Positions 21,559-33,694 of a DNA stretch of 64,000 nucleotides are shown one piece after another. Under the pieces are notes generated by a model. It worked only from the letters and a program-made list of their open reading frames with translations, was not told where the DNA came from and did no database searches. Both the position numbers and the translations under genes were made by a program. The first letter of the stretch is position 1. The number at the start of each line of letters is the position of its first letter. Location: NCBI RefSeq assembly GCF_032854445.1, contig NC_088295.1, positions 48,163,385-48,227,384 of the forward strand, written 5' to 3'. The DNA is from Liolophura sinensis. Its lineage: Eukaryota; Mollusca; Polyplacophora; Chitonida; Chitonidae.

Positions 21559-22540
21559 ATGCCAGCTGAAGGAAAAACAGCTAATTTTAAACCTGGCTGT
21601 ATTCGTCAGGCTTTTGACACCTGGGCAGGACTTACTTCCCACCCTGAAATTTCAGGCATTGCAAATGGTGCTGTGATTGAATTTGATGAAATGCCACACC
21701 AGAAATACCCTCCAGCCTCAGCCAAGGTTACAGAAAAGAAGGAGTCCATCCTTCATTTGGAGATAGCTAAACTACTTTCTAAAGGGGTGCTTGAAACATG
21801 CCAACATGAAAAGGGTGAATTTGTAGGCAATCTCCCTTATTCGTTACAACTAAAAAGGATGGGACCTATAGGTTTATTTTAAATTTGAACACACTGAACA
21901 CTCATGTCAGTTACCATCGTTTTAAAGTGGAGTGTCAACACTCTGCCTAAAATTTGATGGCGCAGAATTGTTATATCGCTAGTGTCGATTTTAAGGATCC
22001 CTAATATCCAGTGAGTGTGTCACCTCACCATCGTAAATACCTAAAGTTTACTTGGAGAAATGAGCTGTTTCAATTCACCTGTCTTCCAAACGGACTAGCC
22101 TCATGTCCACGCATGTTCACAGAACTTCTTAAGTCAGTTTTTCCCACTTTGAAACAAAACGGATACGTCTCAACAGGTTATACCCATGATTCATACTTAC
22201 ACGGTGATTCGTTTCAAGAATGTGCTGATAATATCACTGAAACTGTGTCTTTACTTGATTAGTTTGGAATTTGTTATTCACCCCCGCAAGTCTGTTCTCA
22301 CGCCAACACAGATTACTCCATATTTAGACTTCATAGTAAATTCACACAAAAATGTCAGTCGTTCTAACATCAGAGAAAGAAGAACACTTGAAATGTAAAC
22401 GTCGGCATTTACTTGATTGTCCTTCTCCCACTATCCGAAAAGTGGCGACGGTAGTGGGAATCTTAGTATCAAGTTTTCCAGGTGTTAGGTACAAACCATT
22501 ACACTATCGACAACTGTACAGAGATAAACCACTCATTTAA
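21559..22540 (+). pseudogene. DIRS-like reverse transcriptase remnant, several frameshifts and stops
   Basis: Successive frames give the DIRS/tyrosine-recombinase-type RT in order. First comes AKVTEKKESILHLEIAKLLS with KGVLETC..EKGEF (start of the domain, 21559-21882). Next is a region near 21990 with the first catalytic Asp context VDFKDP followed by a stop. Then come LFQFTCLPNGLASCPRMFTE (22070-22120), the active-site position (near 22185) reading YTHDS where YxDDS is expected, FVIHPRKSVLTPTQ in a shifted frame, and VGILVSSFPGVRYKPLHYRQ (22459-22520). The lost catalytic Asp, the stops and the shifts show that it is dead. Confidence 0.85.
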
Positions 22541-22564
22541 AGGAATGTAACTGGGATTTTGATC

Positions 22565-22905
22565 AAAAAATGTCACTGTCCGATTGGGGTAAAGCTGAAC
22601 TTCGGTGGTGGTGTAAGAATATTGAATCAAGCTTTAACCTTGTTTGAGAGACACATCCTGATGCGATAATCTTTCCTTATGCCTTCAAAAAAGGGTGGGG
22701 AGGAGGGGGGGCACAACCGGTAATATAGGCAATTGTGGCCAATGGACCCTTTGTTTTGAGTTTTGGATTGGTGTATTCAGCACAGGATCTGGTTAAGATC
22801 TGGTTAACCATGTTCCTGGCACTGAGAATGTCAAAGCTGATCAGGAATTCCGGGTTCACAACACTGATTTAGAATGGAAGCTAGACAACTTCATCTTACA
22901 GATAA
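22565..22905 (+). pseudogene. RNase H region remnant of the DIRS-like element
   Basis: LSDWGKAELRWWCKNIESSF (22570-22635) and, after a stop, a short FKKGWG block are the spacing and words that follow the RT in DIRS-type polyproteins (a WW.NI.S.. block, then DAS..GWG in active elements; here the Asp context is degraded to YAF). HVPGTENVKADQEF and DLEWKLDN (22810-22905) match the end of the RNase H domain. I cannot recognise the tyrosine recombinase that should follow in 22.9-23.7 kb. Confidence 0.7.
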
Positions 22906-22909
22906 GTCC

Positions 22910-24550
22910 CGTTTAATTTTTTAATTCTACTGTGTTATGGTTTTAATTCAATCGTGAGGAGATGGGATTTTCTAGACTAAATCATTACCAACGCCTCACT
23001 GTAAAGCGCGCAGCAAGACAATCAGTTACAAGTAGTTCGTGTCCAACATATCAGCCCACAGAAAGTGTTTGATCTAAGCTTTCATGTTAGCACTGTCTGG
23101 CAAAAATAGTGATTTAATGCTACGCCAGTTCTCCTAGTAACTGTCTATCACAAGACCAAGAAAAGGAAAAGAGGCAGAGATAGGTTTCTGACCAAATTCT
23201 GATACTGATCCATTTCGTTTATTTGCAACAATATCACGGCGGTTTTTCTTTTGTTGTAGACTTTGACATAGCTATTCTTCCGACGGCTCAAAACCGGTAG
23301 AGGACACGTATTGCAAAACGATTGTTTTTCTAGGCGTTTGGTGATCCTTAACTTTTTCTGTGAATGAAGTTGATGGACTTTCCCCTTAGTTTTTTAAGCC
23401 ATGTGCAGGTTGACTTCCCATCCTAAGCAACTCAATGAAGTCGGCCTACGCGTATGTCGAAAAGTTCGAGAAAACTCGTGAGCATCCATCGGTGTTTGAC
23501 CAGATTCAGTTTCCGTGCGAGTACGTCGACTGCAACTGACGGCATCAGTCGGTGCCTCACAATCACCAGCTGTAGGAAAACTGTGTTCAACTATAGTTTA
23601 TTTCTTTCGGAGAGTCACATATATTCAGCTGTCTGTACAATGTCATAGCCGCTACCAAACTTGCCTTTAGCCATTGTCACGTAACAACCCAAGCTCTACA
23701 CAAGGACATGTTGATCTACATATTATTACAAGGAAAATGCAGTTAAAATAATTTTTCGAATTCGTAATGTTAAATTCCATATGATTAGTTTCGACACCAA
23801 GAACTCATTGACGCCATAAGTGTTCAAAAGCAAGTTGCATGCTGGACAATCGGCTTGAAGACAATGAGCAATGGCTGCACCACCAAGCAGTTAGAACAAA
23901 CTCTTCGCAGTACCAGTACTGTCTCTCCGAATAGACTGCATAGCTACATAGTTCCTAACATCCATCTCTAAATCCACACCGCCTTGAAATCTCATACTAC
24001 AAGAGATAAAATAAAATTCATCCTTTAAAGTTATATCACACTAAAACGTGTGAACAATTTCAAATATGGCAGTTTCAGTATCAGGGTTTACAGTTAAGTC
24101 GATAGCACTTTAGGTAACTTTTGGTTTATGAATAACCATGACGTCACCCGAGACAATGGGTTCTTGCCGTCGAAACCGAGCTTATGGACTTTTTTTTTAA
24201 CAGGATGATTTAGAAAAATTGTTCTAACTGCATTTTCCATGCAATAATATAGACTTCCAACATATCCATGTGTTATGTCACTTACTAAAGGCAATTTTGG
24301 TAGCGAGTACGACTGATTCAGCAGAGAGCTGAATATAAACGACTCGCTAGAAGAAATGAACTATAGTCGCAAGCACGCGTACATCGAGGAATGTTTACAA
24401 TTAATTGAATGCTTAGAGTCGTAGAACTGTAGAATATGCTCAATTCCAAGCAACTGCTGAGTCAGTAAATCTAGTGTCGGTGATAATTTGATCAGTTATA
24501 TTTGGATCACATCGTTTTCACATTTGGCTAACAATGAGCAAGGCAAATAA
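22910..24550. other. stretch without recognised features
   Basis: It may contain the unrecognisable rest of the DIRS-like element at its left end. A G-rich/C-rich patch sits at 22690-22715. No exons, SINEs or inverted ends are evident. Confidence 0.45.
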
Positions 24551-24551
24551 C

Positions 24552-24713
24552 TGACAGGCATTACTTATGGATAGCAACTCCTGCATTTATTGTGTTGACG
24601 TTTCGATGTAGGTTCTTACATCGTTATCAAACCATATGATGTAAGAACCTACATCGAAAGGTCACCAACACAATAAATCCAGGAGTTGTTATCCATAAGT
24701 AATGCCTCTGTCA
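24552..24713. repeat. 162-bp foldback hairpin
   Basis: The left arm (tgacaggcattacttatgga, tagcaactcctgcatttatt, gtgttgacgtttcgatgtag) is matched in reverse complement by the right arm (ctacatcgaaaggtcaccaa, cacaataaatccaggagttg, ttatccataagtaatgcc). Arms are about 70 bp with few mismatches around a loop of about 20 bp. Each arm contains its own small stem: CGATGTA, GGTTC, TTACATCG. It is a MITE-like foldback or two short elements in head-to-head orientation. No coding content. Confidence 0.88.
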
Positions 24714-27248
24714 ATCTATACCATCCCAATTCCTAAATGCCTCTGAAAGAAGAAGGCAAATAACTGGTAACCCTCTATGCACTGTATTCAGCGGTGTCCC
24801 GAAACCCGTTCTCTAACTTAAGGTGATAATGTTATATATTCACCAAACCAAATAACATAGTTTTCAATCATTCAAACCAGTATTCATGTAGCGGTATTTG
24901 AATGAATCAATGAAACGCCGGTGTCGCTTGGACATCAGGAACAAACTTCCGGCGATGTCGTTATGTTTGACGTAATACAACCTCAAGAGCGCAATCCTCT
25001 GTCACAGTTCACTGTTCACTTACCCGCACTACAGACGAAGGGACAATGTTGTGTAGTTTTGTTAAATCTGTTAACGGTGAAGAATCGTTTTAAAAAAAAC
25101 TCCCAAATTCCAATCACCACAGTATACTGGTACTTAGCTCAAGGCCAACTACTGCACGAACTTTTATTCAAATCCCTTCTATCCCGTAAATTTGCTCACA
25201 GGCACACATAAATGAGTACTTAAATAAAACGAAAGCCTTCTTTTCCATTCGCAGTTCTTTATTTGCAGAACCCTTTAAATATTCATACCTTATTCGGCAT
25301 ACATTACTGAAGCGTAACTATACTGATATACACGCATACGTAACCACGTGCCAACAACAAACATGGATCCGAAGACAAATCGTAACACAAAATATACAAA
25401 TACAAGGAGAAGCCAGGCACGTCTCACAGCGCGTAAAGCGTTGACAAACACAGGCAGGGGTATTACCAGGATAATTATATATACGTATATATATGAATTG
25501 AATATATAGACAGGGGCTTTGTGAGCCTCGGAATACAGTCGACAGATATCACACTTAGAATGAATACATAAAGATGACACATCAAGTGACGTACACGTAC
25601 ATATTTTATATACTAAATTCTGTGGAATACGGTATTAATACCTTCATATAAAAAGCTTAGTACAATTCAACACGTATAAAAACAAAGTCATCGGACTCTC
25701 GATTTGGTAAGGCCCTTTTGGGGATATGGGTGTGAGGGAAATAAAATAGACATTCTTTTGTCAGGAAAACAAAGCAAGGGCTTATTTCAGAGTAGATGCA
25801 TGTACATTCACAACAAACCTTCCTCGCTATGAACATCGAGAAGACATACTGAGCAGTCAATACACTGCGGCAAACACGTGGTGGCTACCCTAGCGAAGCT
25901 TTAGGCATTCAGTAAGAGACCGCCAGGTAACAATTGGCAAGGGGTTAAGTCAATGTTTGCGGCCTACTTCCCTTTGTGACTACCTGGTCACCTTCTTGAA
26001 GTTCCATAAAATTAGACAGACCTCAAATTGGACAATGGCCGATGGTACTTCCTGGGTGTGGTCTACCAAAATGTGGCATTTATGTCCTCAAAGGCCTCCG
26101 TACGACACAGTAAAGCATACACTCGGTATAAAATGTACCTGACACTTTAAGCCAGCTTAATTCCAACCACTGGAGACAAGCCTACGATACATTGGGACTT
26201 AAGCCAAAGATGACTGTATGTCCCGTGATAGGGTGACTACTAGCTTATCACTGGAAACTATAAGCAATACAATGGCAGTATAGCAACATTTTGTCTCGAT
26301 TTAAACAGATATACCCTCGACCACTCGGCATGATGAAAATTATTTATCATTATCATACTGACACAAGCATCAAATACACAATCCATTAGTTTAATTCAAA
26401 ATATACCCGATTACTGAAAAAAAAAACAGGACTTGTCATGGGATAAAATTTGAAATGGACAATCAGATCATTTTGACATTTGCCTAACAATGGACACGTA
26501 ATCTCACACGCCATACCAAAAGCCTCACCACCACTTAACTATGTACTAGACTTTGTTATTATTACACCATATTATTCAACAAACTTCAATCTGGAATGGT
26601 TCAGTTATAGACCAGTCTTTAAACCAATAGTTAAAAATTTTTCTTAACACCTGTCCGGATTCTTCATTCAAGTGTCACCAAAAACTAAACGTGATTATTA
26701 TCAATTTCTTATGTTAATAATCTTCACACGTACTGCAATTTTTTTTTAACTGTCAGTGGAGTACAACTACTGCCACACAATGAGTAATTCAAACATCATT
26801 CCAAAAATTATTTTCAAAAAAAAAAATCACTGAAGGCAGTTTTAAAACTACTAAAGCATGGAAGCCTGGTATTTCCAGGAAACTGTCTGCTTGCCATCAG
26901 TTTACCACTACCCTATTTCTTTTAAAATTAGGGACACCTGGTCTCCTCATTTTAGCCAATATACATGTAATTCTAGCAGGAATATTGAGGTTCTTTTTCC
27001 TCACATGGTTACACCATCTAATGAACAACATACTCAAATGTTTAGTTTTCCAAAAGGCTGGTAAAGAAATGTAATATTCTACTTTCAACACTACTAATAT
27101 CTGTCCAAAATTTTATAAGCATTAGGATAAATCAATGGTCAACTTCTGCACAGGACTTGCAAACTGCTTTGCCAACTTGTCTTGGTGAAAAGATCCACCC
27201 AACCTTATACAGATGTTATGCCCTTTAGTTAGTCAAGCTTTTTGGACA

Positions 27249-27340
27249 TACCATCTGCTACACTTCCAACAAGCCATCTACTCCACCTCCAACATACCAT
27301 CTGCTTCACCTCCAACATACCATCTGCTTCACCTCTCTGC
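27249..27340. repeat. short tandem repeat, about 23 bp x 4
   Basis: Units of 'accatctgcttcacctccaa' type with small changes (catac/caag linkers). Confidence 0.8.
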
Positions 27341-29751
27341 CCTCACCCCTCTAGCTCAAAAAAAGTGAGTGACAGTGTATGATCAGCAAATATTATGAAA
27401 ACTTTCAAAGAAGTCAGACAAAACTTCTCTGACTGTTTCAATACATGTTACAGTTAAAATATGATTTTTTGATATTACATATGTGATATGGATAATTTAT
27501 TTGATGCAGTATAAATCAAGGGCAAGCTGGTGCAGCAATCATGAGGCCATGTTTTGCTTCTAAGTCAGGAAACCACTAAGTAGAAATGGACATTCAATGT
27601 ACATACATGTATATAAGTATGCAATGTACATGCAAGCAGAAATGGCACTGATACATCATTCTGTAACGATGTAAGGTGTATAAATAACCGATGATAAAGT
27701 TACCATTTTTCACAGTACATAAATATTATCATTTCAATTATAACTGCAGATGACCTCAATGGATGAATGATTATGCGGTTGCTACACAAATAGTTTCGAC
27801 AAAGCTGTACAAATCGATTTGAAACACCCTTTCCTGGGTGATCAAATTCCAGTTTTGAAATTTGGAAGTGGTTTCATTTGGAGTACTGTATATGGATGTG
27901 TACATATAATTATTAGTATTACTATTTGTACACTATATGTGTACTGACCTCTTAAGTACAGGATTAGATCTATCTTTGTCCAGCACAATAATTTATTCAG
28001 TACCTCCTGTAACTGAATCTCTACCAACTATCCTGTAATAATTGGCTTACAAAATTAATTCCTTTTTTTTTCAATTTGGACATTAAGGGACTTCTCTGAA
28101 ATAACTGATATGTTATCATACATCATGTACAGAAATATAAAAACCTAAAATATGACATTTACTACCTATGGATAATTAATATCTAAAATAAATAATTAAG
28201 AAACACTGCTGCGAGTAAACCAAATTGGAAAAATGCTTGCTCCTAAGGAAGAGATGCTGACCAACTGATTGAGTGATTGATCGACAGCTATTCCACATGT
28301 ACATCTTTCAAGACAGACGATAAATCCTGATCTTATTCAATCATATTTCATCCAGGCATTGGAGAACCAAAAATTGAAATGTGTAGTTTTGAGACTGGAT
28401 CATGAACACCATGGCCACTTTAAAACAGTGCAGGGTTTTTACGGTGTAAGAAAGATTAGGGTTCAAAAATCTTGCCACAGAAAATACAAAAATAGACGAG
28501 AGTCGGTATCAAAAAACATATCCATGGGAGTTGATTATGAAGTCTAATTAATAATGATACAGCAGCAGAGTTTTGAAAACAACTTAGTGAGGAGGGGTTT
28601 CTGCATGTCTCCAATCTGAATGAAGTCCTCTCTTACAATCATCTGCAGCTGTTCTAGCCTTGGACTGGCTATTTCTCAAGAATCCTGGATAAGCATCTAG
28701 ATTTGGCTTTTAACATTCAACCATTGTTTCCAGAACGTTACACCTCTGCACAACACTACATGGTTAATCCATTTCAATACAGCTTTCTTTCATATCGAAC
28801 TTGAGGTGCCTTCATGTATTAAAACAAACATTAACAAATAGTTGTTATCCTGAACACAAACCCCACTCTGATTGGTCTACCTCGGCCATAATCAGCATAT
28901 TCATGAGCATGCCTTAAAGCCTGGCTATTTGTGTTGTACAGCAGGACTTTAATCATGTAAGAGTTAAAATCATTTCCAGCAGACAGTCACTGGCATCTAG
29001 TGTACATGGATGAATGGTAAGGGGAAGATAACCATGTTCATAATGATTAGGTGCTGTCTACTGGCAAATGACTACAAATACTCATTATGTGGCCACTCCT
29101 GTGGGTGACGACTCCTGATGGTATGACGCTTTCTGACTGTCATCCTTGATTGTTATATGCGGGGGCTCGTGTTCTCGGCTGTTGTTTAACGGCACTGAAA
29201 CCTGGCTGTTGTCTGTGGAGAAAGAAAAGTTAACGGAGACAAATCAGATAACATGTTTCAATGGGTGTCATCAAATGCAGTACTTTAAAGCTTGCAACAA
29301 CCTCATCATCTCAAACCACACTGAAAGAGAGCACATACGTGCAGGCATCTTTACAACGCTATTGGTGACAAAAGCAAATTTCTACACTCACACAAATATG
29401 CTATACTCTCATTTATAAATTTCATAGGAAACTTTTCAGGAGTAATTTCTGGCTTCTTCAAAAATTGCAGAGCCATTCCATTCAGTGTACATATATTTAC
29501 GATCCAAACAATCGTTGAAAAAACTGACAAGAACCTGCACAAACATTTAACATGGATAGCATCCTGATGAAACTTTTGATCCCAAAGTCATGCTCCTCAT
29601 GAAAATTTGGTTTCTCTAGTGTATACATGTAGTTGTACGAACAGTTACTTTATGTGTTCACTGTATTTCACCTAAAGTATAGTTTTCAAGCAGCACATTT
29701 TGTTTGATTCTGATTGATTCATCTACCTTTTAAGTCCACTTAAAGAATGTT

Positions 29752-29900
29752 TTGGAAAGTTTGATTTATCTCTTGCCAGAAAAACCCATGTGTTGGCACA
29801 AAAAGTATCATTTTAAGACCTTCATGTGCTACAGAACGCAACATGCTAAACTTTATATGAAATACGGTATATAAATGAGCCATACCAGCATTACATGTAT
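29752..29900 (+). repeat. dispersed repeat R3, copy 1
   Basis: Matches 42475-42610 in the same orientation: 'aagtttgatttatctcttgc' here versus 'aagtttgattgatttcttgt' there, then 'agaaaaac', a 'ctaaactttatatgaaatac' versus 'caaactttaggtgaaataca' block. Function unknown. Confidence 0.55.
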
Positions 29901-29921
29901 ATAGACATTCATTCCTTTGAC

Positions 29922-29970
29922 TGTGAGTGAGTGAGTGAGTGAGTGAGTGCTTGGGGTTTAACATCGTACT
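29922..29970 (-). repeat. (GAGT)n-ended SINE 3' fragment
   Basis: (GAGT)n followed by 'gcttggggtttaacatcgta' reads on the - strand as a SINE end with a CACT repeat. It is the mirror of the (CATT)n type at 11.4 kb. Only the tail is recognisable. Confidence 0.5.
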
Positions 29971-32900
29971 TATTGTAGATGAGAGTTACTCAGATGTTTT
30001 GGGGCTACCACATGTCCATGACAAAAAAATTAAAATAAAAGATCTTCCCTTCTCATTGCTGGAATTGCCAAGTATTAATTATCCCTTGATAGGAATTCAT
30101 ACAATGGTCCTCTTGTATATACAGTGTAAGCTTTGGTCATCATTAAAGGCTACTTAAAATTACACATTAATAAATGGCCGAATTCTTGTATTTTCAATAC
30201 CAGTAACAACACACAATTTATTTGTTTTTTTCAATAATAGTGGTTGAACACAGCAAAAACAGGGCAGGCAATAAGCATGTTGTGAGACATGATGTTACAC
30301 ACAGAGTGATGTCCCTTTGAGATATGGTGTTATGTCACTTTACAGCATGGTAGAGTATATCTGTTAACATGTTTGAACATAGATGGTATTTAGTATGGTA
30401 TGGATGTATTGTATGTGACAGAATATATTCGCACTTTGAGTCATACAGAAGGAGGTGAAAAGGATACAGGTCCAAGAGATCTGAGAGAACCTTGTGGGAT
30501 ATAACCATATCCTTGCTAACTACAGAGCCATGAATAGCTTCAGTTTAGGAACCCCTAATTTCCCCTAAAATCAAGAACATGTTAAAATGTATCCATAATA
30601 CATGTTTAATATAATTATACTGAACATGTATTACATGTAAACACTTATGTAAGTATACAGCATGGGTTGAAATGTTGATCAAAATGCTAAACATGTTGTT
30701 GGAATAGTCAACTACTCAGTTCTCTGCCAATTTCTTCTTAATCTGTTAGCCTGTCCTGAGATTAGAATGAATATTATTTACAGATGGAAAGATTAACTAA
30801 ACAAAAAAAAGACAGCACTTTGTAAAAATAAGCTAACTCAGAAGCACACCTAGTAAACAAAAGACTCAACCGCTACATAAACCATGCCAGTGATGACTGA
30901 AAACGGGTGAGACAGGGGTAACAAATTACCACCACTAGAAGCTGACCAGGTCTGCGAAAACTTGTCAAGTGAAACTTTTCAATGCTGAAGCATGAAGAAA
31001 ATAGACATCAAGGCACATGTATACTGCAAGCCCTCACAAACAGCCACTGCTCCCAAACATGCTACATAAAAGACATATGTAAATGTACTTAACATCAAAC
31101 TTTAAGCCAATTTCACCTGATCCATATTTCTTATTAATGTTTTTTGTACATCGTGGATGTCTAATTTGCGAGGGCTGCTGGCAAATCATGAAAGCAGGTG
31201 TGTGGGAATGAAAGTAGAAGGTGTACATACCTACACATAAAAATGTATAAGCGGGTTCAATACTACATACAAATAGCAAATGAAATATAGCCACCAATGG
31301 TTAAAATCAATCAAGAGTTGACACTTGTACCGTTATCACGTTACCATAATTTGTTTGCATGTTCACGTGGTATCACATGACCATGATGATGCCAATCCCA
31401 TTTATCAGAATTTTACATCATGTTTTAAGAAAAACAACAACTACAACAAAATAACAAAACATGTAGCTACACACTAGGCTGTTCAAAGTGTGTACATGTA
31501 CACTTAACTGAACAGAACAGCGATTCTTTCCAGACCAGGACTGCTGTATAATGATGTTAACATATCTGCCAAACTAGAATTCATCACAAAAACCAAACAC
31601 AGTTAGTTAATACCAGTAGTTCTTTAAAAGTAATTTCTATATGCCCTGAATTCAGGGGAATTGCTGTAAAATTTGCTATGATGACACAATGCTGACTAAA
31701 AGCTACCAAATGGTTAACAGCTAAGTACAAATTACACCAGCACATCTGATTGTATCTATGACATATACAGTACTACTAAAAATGTACACCCGAATACTCT
31801 ACTCATATTAGGACTCTTCAAATGAACAGGATAAACATCGCTCTTGTGACGAATTTGTAATACACATGTACACCTCTGTCAGTGAACCCATCATTTAGTC
31901 CATCACTTTAGTTGGGTCCTTTTCTGTGGCCAATTCCACGAAGCCATTTCTGACTTAAGTTAAAATACTATCTGAAAGCCGTTTGTGGGCTTTACAGATT
32001 GAAATTTTGCCCCCCACCAACCACCCTCCCCCTTTTCATCAATGATGTCTTAAGACAAATTTGTCCAAATTTCAACTTTCAGTACCAAAACCTAAGCATC
32101 ATACAGTGTTTAAATGTCGACTTAACTCAGAAAGGGCTCTGTGGAATCAGCTATTGGACTTGGTTGTTCAAAACTGGTCTAAGACTTAATATCAGATTAA
32201 ACTTTAAGCAATGCCTTCACTTTAGTCTACAACCTAAAAAACTTACATGACATAATATTAAACATGAACTAAAAACTGCTCCTGTTACACTTTGACTTTG
32301 GAGAACTTCATTGGCTGCTGAGTTTGGCTAAAAATTTAAGTATATAAAATATGACTTAATACCAGTATTAGCTAATACACTTTCAAACAACTGGACCCTG
32401 AGGTTTTTTCCTAGAAAGACATTTTGAAGTTTCTTTGGAAGATAGGATGTTACTGTACTCGAAAAAAGTATAAGCACCAAAAGCAATATTATATGGCTTT
32501 TATTTGCCCCCAAACAATGCATTTTTGGGCGTGAAATTTTAGTTCATTCTACAGAGCATACAGCATTCTAAACCTTTCCACCCAGGTTTCGTTATACATC
32601 TTAACCCTACAAGCACTCTGGATGGAACAATGAGCCCATTTCACCCAAAGCAATCTGCATCGACGTATGTGTATGTAGCCTCACTGTTACAAAATGAGCA
32701 GTATTTGACATCAATGACATCATGAAAAACTAAATGTCAACTATCACTGAGAAACGCCTGCTAGTTTTTTTGATTTTGGTATCTAATTTGAACCATGTTC
32801 AGATCTAACTCATGACATCTCCAACATAACTAACTGAGCACACTACACCATTCCTGGTTCAGTAAAATAGCTGGCTTTCAGAGCTCAAATGCAGATAGAA

Positions 32901-33425
32901 CTGGAACACACCCTTTTTATACCCTGGAAAATTGGACTGAAATGTCCTGAAAATGTTACATTACATCCTACTCTCCCGCCATACTACATTTATGTGCAAA
33001 CTACCTACAAATGATGAACTTTATTCATAGTGTAAAGGTGAATAAAGATGATCAACAGTATATCAACACCTTGGCTGAAACAAAAAGCTGCTGTAGACAG
33101 ATGTAAGCACACACCGCCAGGTAAATATCACAAAGGATTGCCAGGTACATGTAAATTAGAAAGAACCACCAAGCATACCATATGGACCACGTGCGAATGG
33201 AAGCCCAGCAATAGCCCTAATTCCTCAAACATTTCCAAGATGAGAAATCCAAAGACAAACATCAGCTTCTTCCCAGTGGAAATCTCCAATTTGCTGCAAT
33301 AATTTTAACTGGCATAATGCAGAAACACAGACACTTCAAATATAGAGAAGTTGTACACTTGAAGTTTCAACATTTTAGGACAAACTTTATCAAAGTACTG
33401 AAATGTCAAATATGCAACTTTTCCA

Positions 33426-33431
33426 TTTATT
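33426..33431 (-). promoter_or_regulatory. candidate polyadenylation signal of the ZDHHC gene
   Basis: AATAAA on the - strand, the first after the proposed stop codon. Others occur further down, so the true 3' end could be several kb longer. Confidence 0.3.
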
Positions 33432-33665
33432 CAAAATGCTTTTGGGAAATCTTCAGTGTCTATATTAAGGCAAGAGACATGAAATATATTTTACCACAAC
33501 TTAAAATTTGAGGAATTGGGGTGTGAAATTGTAATGAAACATGCAGGGGGTTGGGATGAGGGTTCAAAAAGTGAAGACACAGGTGGAAAGGATCAGAGCT
33601 AATTGGTGTGGGAGATAGACCTACCTGTCACCAATAGCATGGAGAGAAGGGGAGGATGCAGAGTT

Positions 33666-33694
33666 TTACTTAGCAGACTTAAGACTGGCATCCC
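33666..33694 (-). CDS. ZDHHC: ZDHHC-type palmitoyltransferase, putative last coding exon
   Basis: On the - strand a strong acceptor (ATATGTGTTTGTTTCAG, ending at 33695) is followed by GG, completing the Gly codon left by the phase-1 donor at 41246. Then come GDASLKSAK and TAA (33666-33668). Phase, acceptor and a short hydrophilic end make it a good terminal exon. The sequence itself is too short to be recognised by homology, and another downstream exon could be used instead. An AATAAA on the - strand lies at 33426-33431, about 235 nt after the stop. Confidence 0.6.

Larger units (their letters stand above)
24720..33425. other. long AT-rich stretch with no gene recognised
   Basis: No exon on either strand shows a conserved protein block. 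Small items are listed separately (27.25-27.34 kb repeats, 29.76 kb repeat, the (GAGT)n run). The right part could be 3' UTR or downstream flank of the - strand palmitoyltransferase gene, whose stop codon I place at 33666. Many short frames exist on both strands and none is convincing. Confidence 0.5.
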
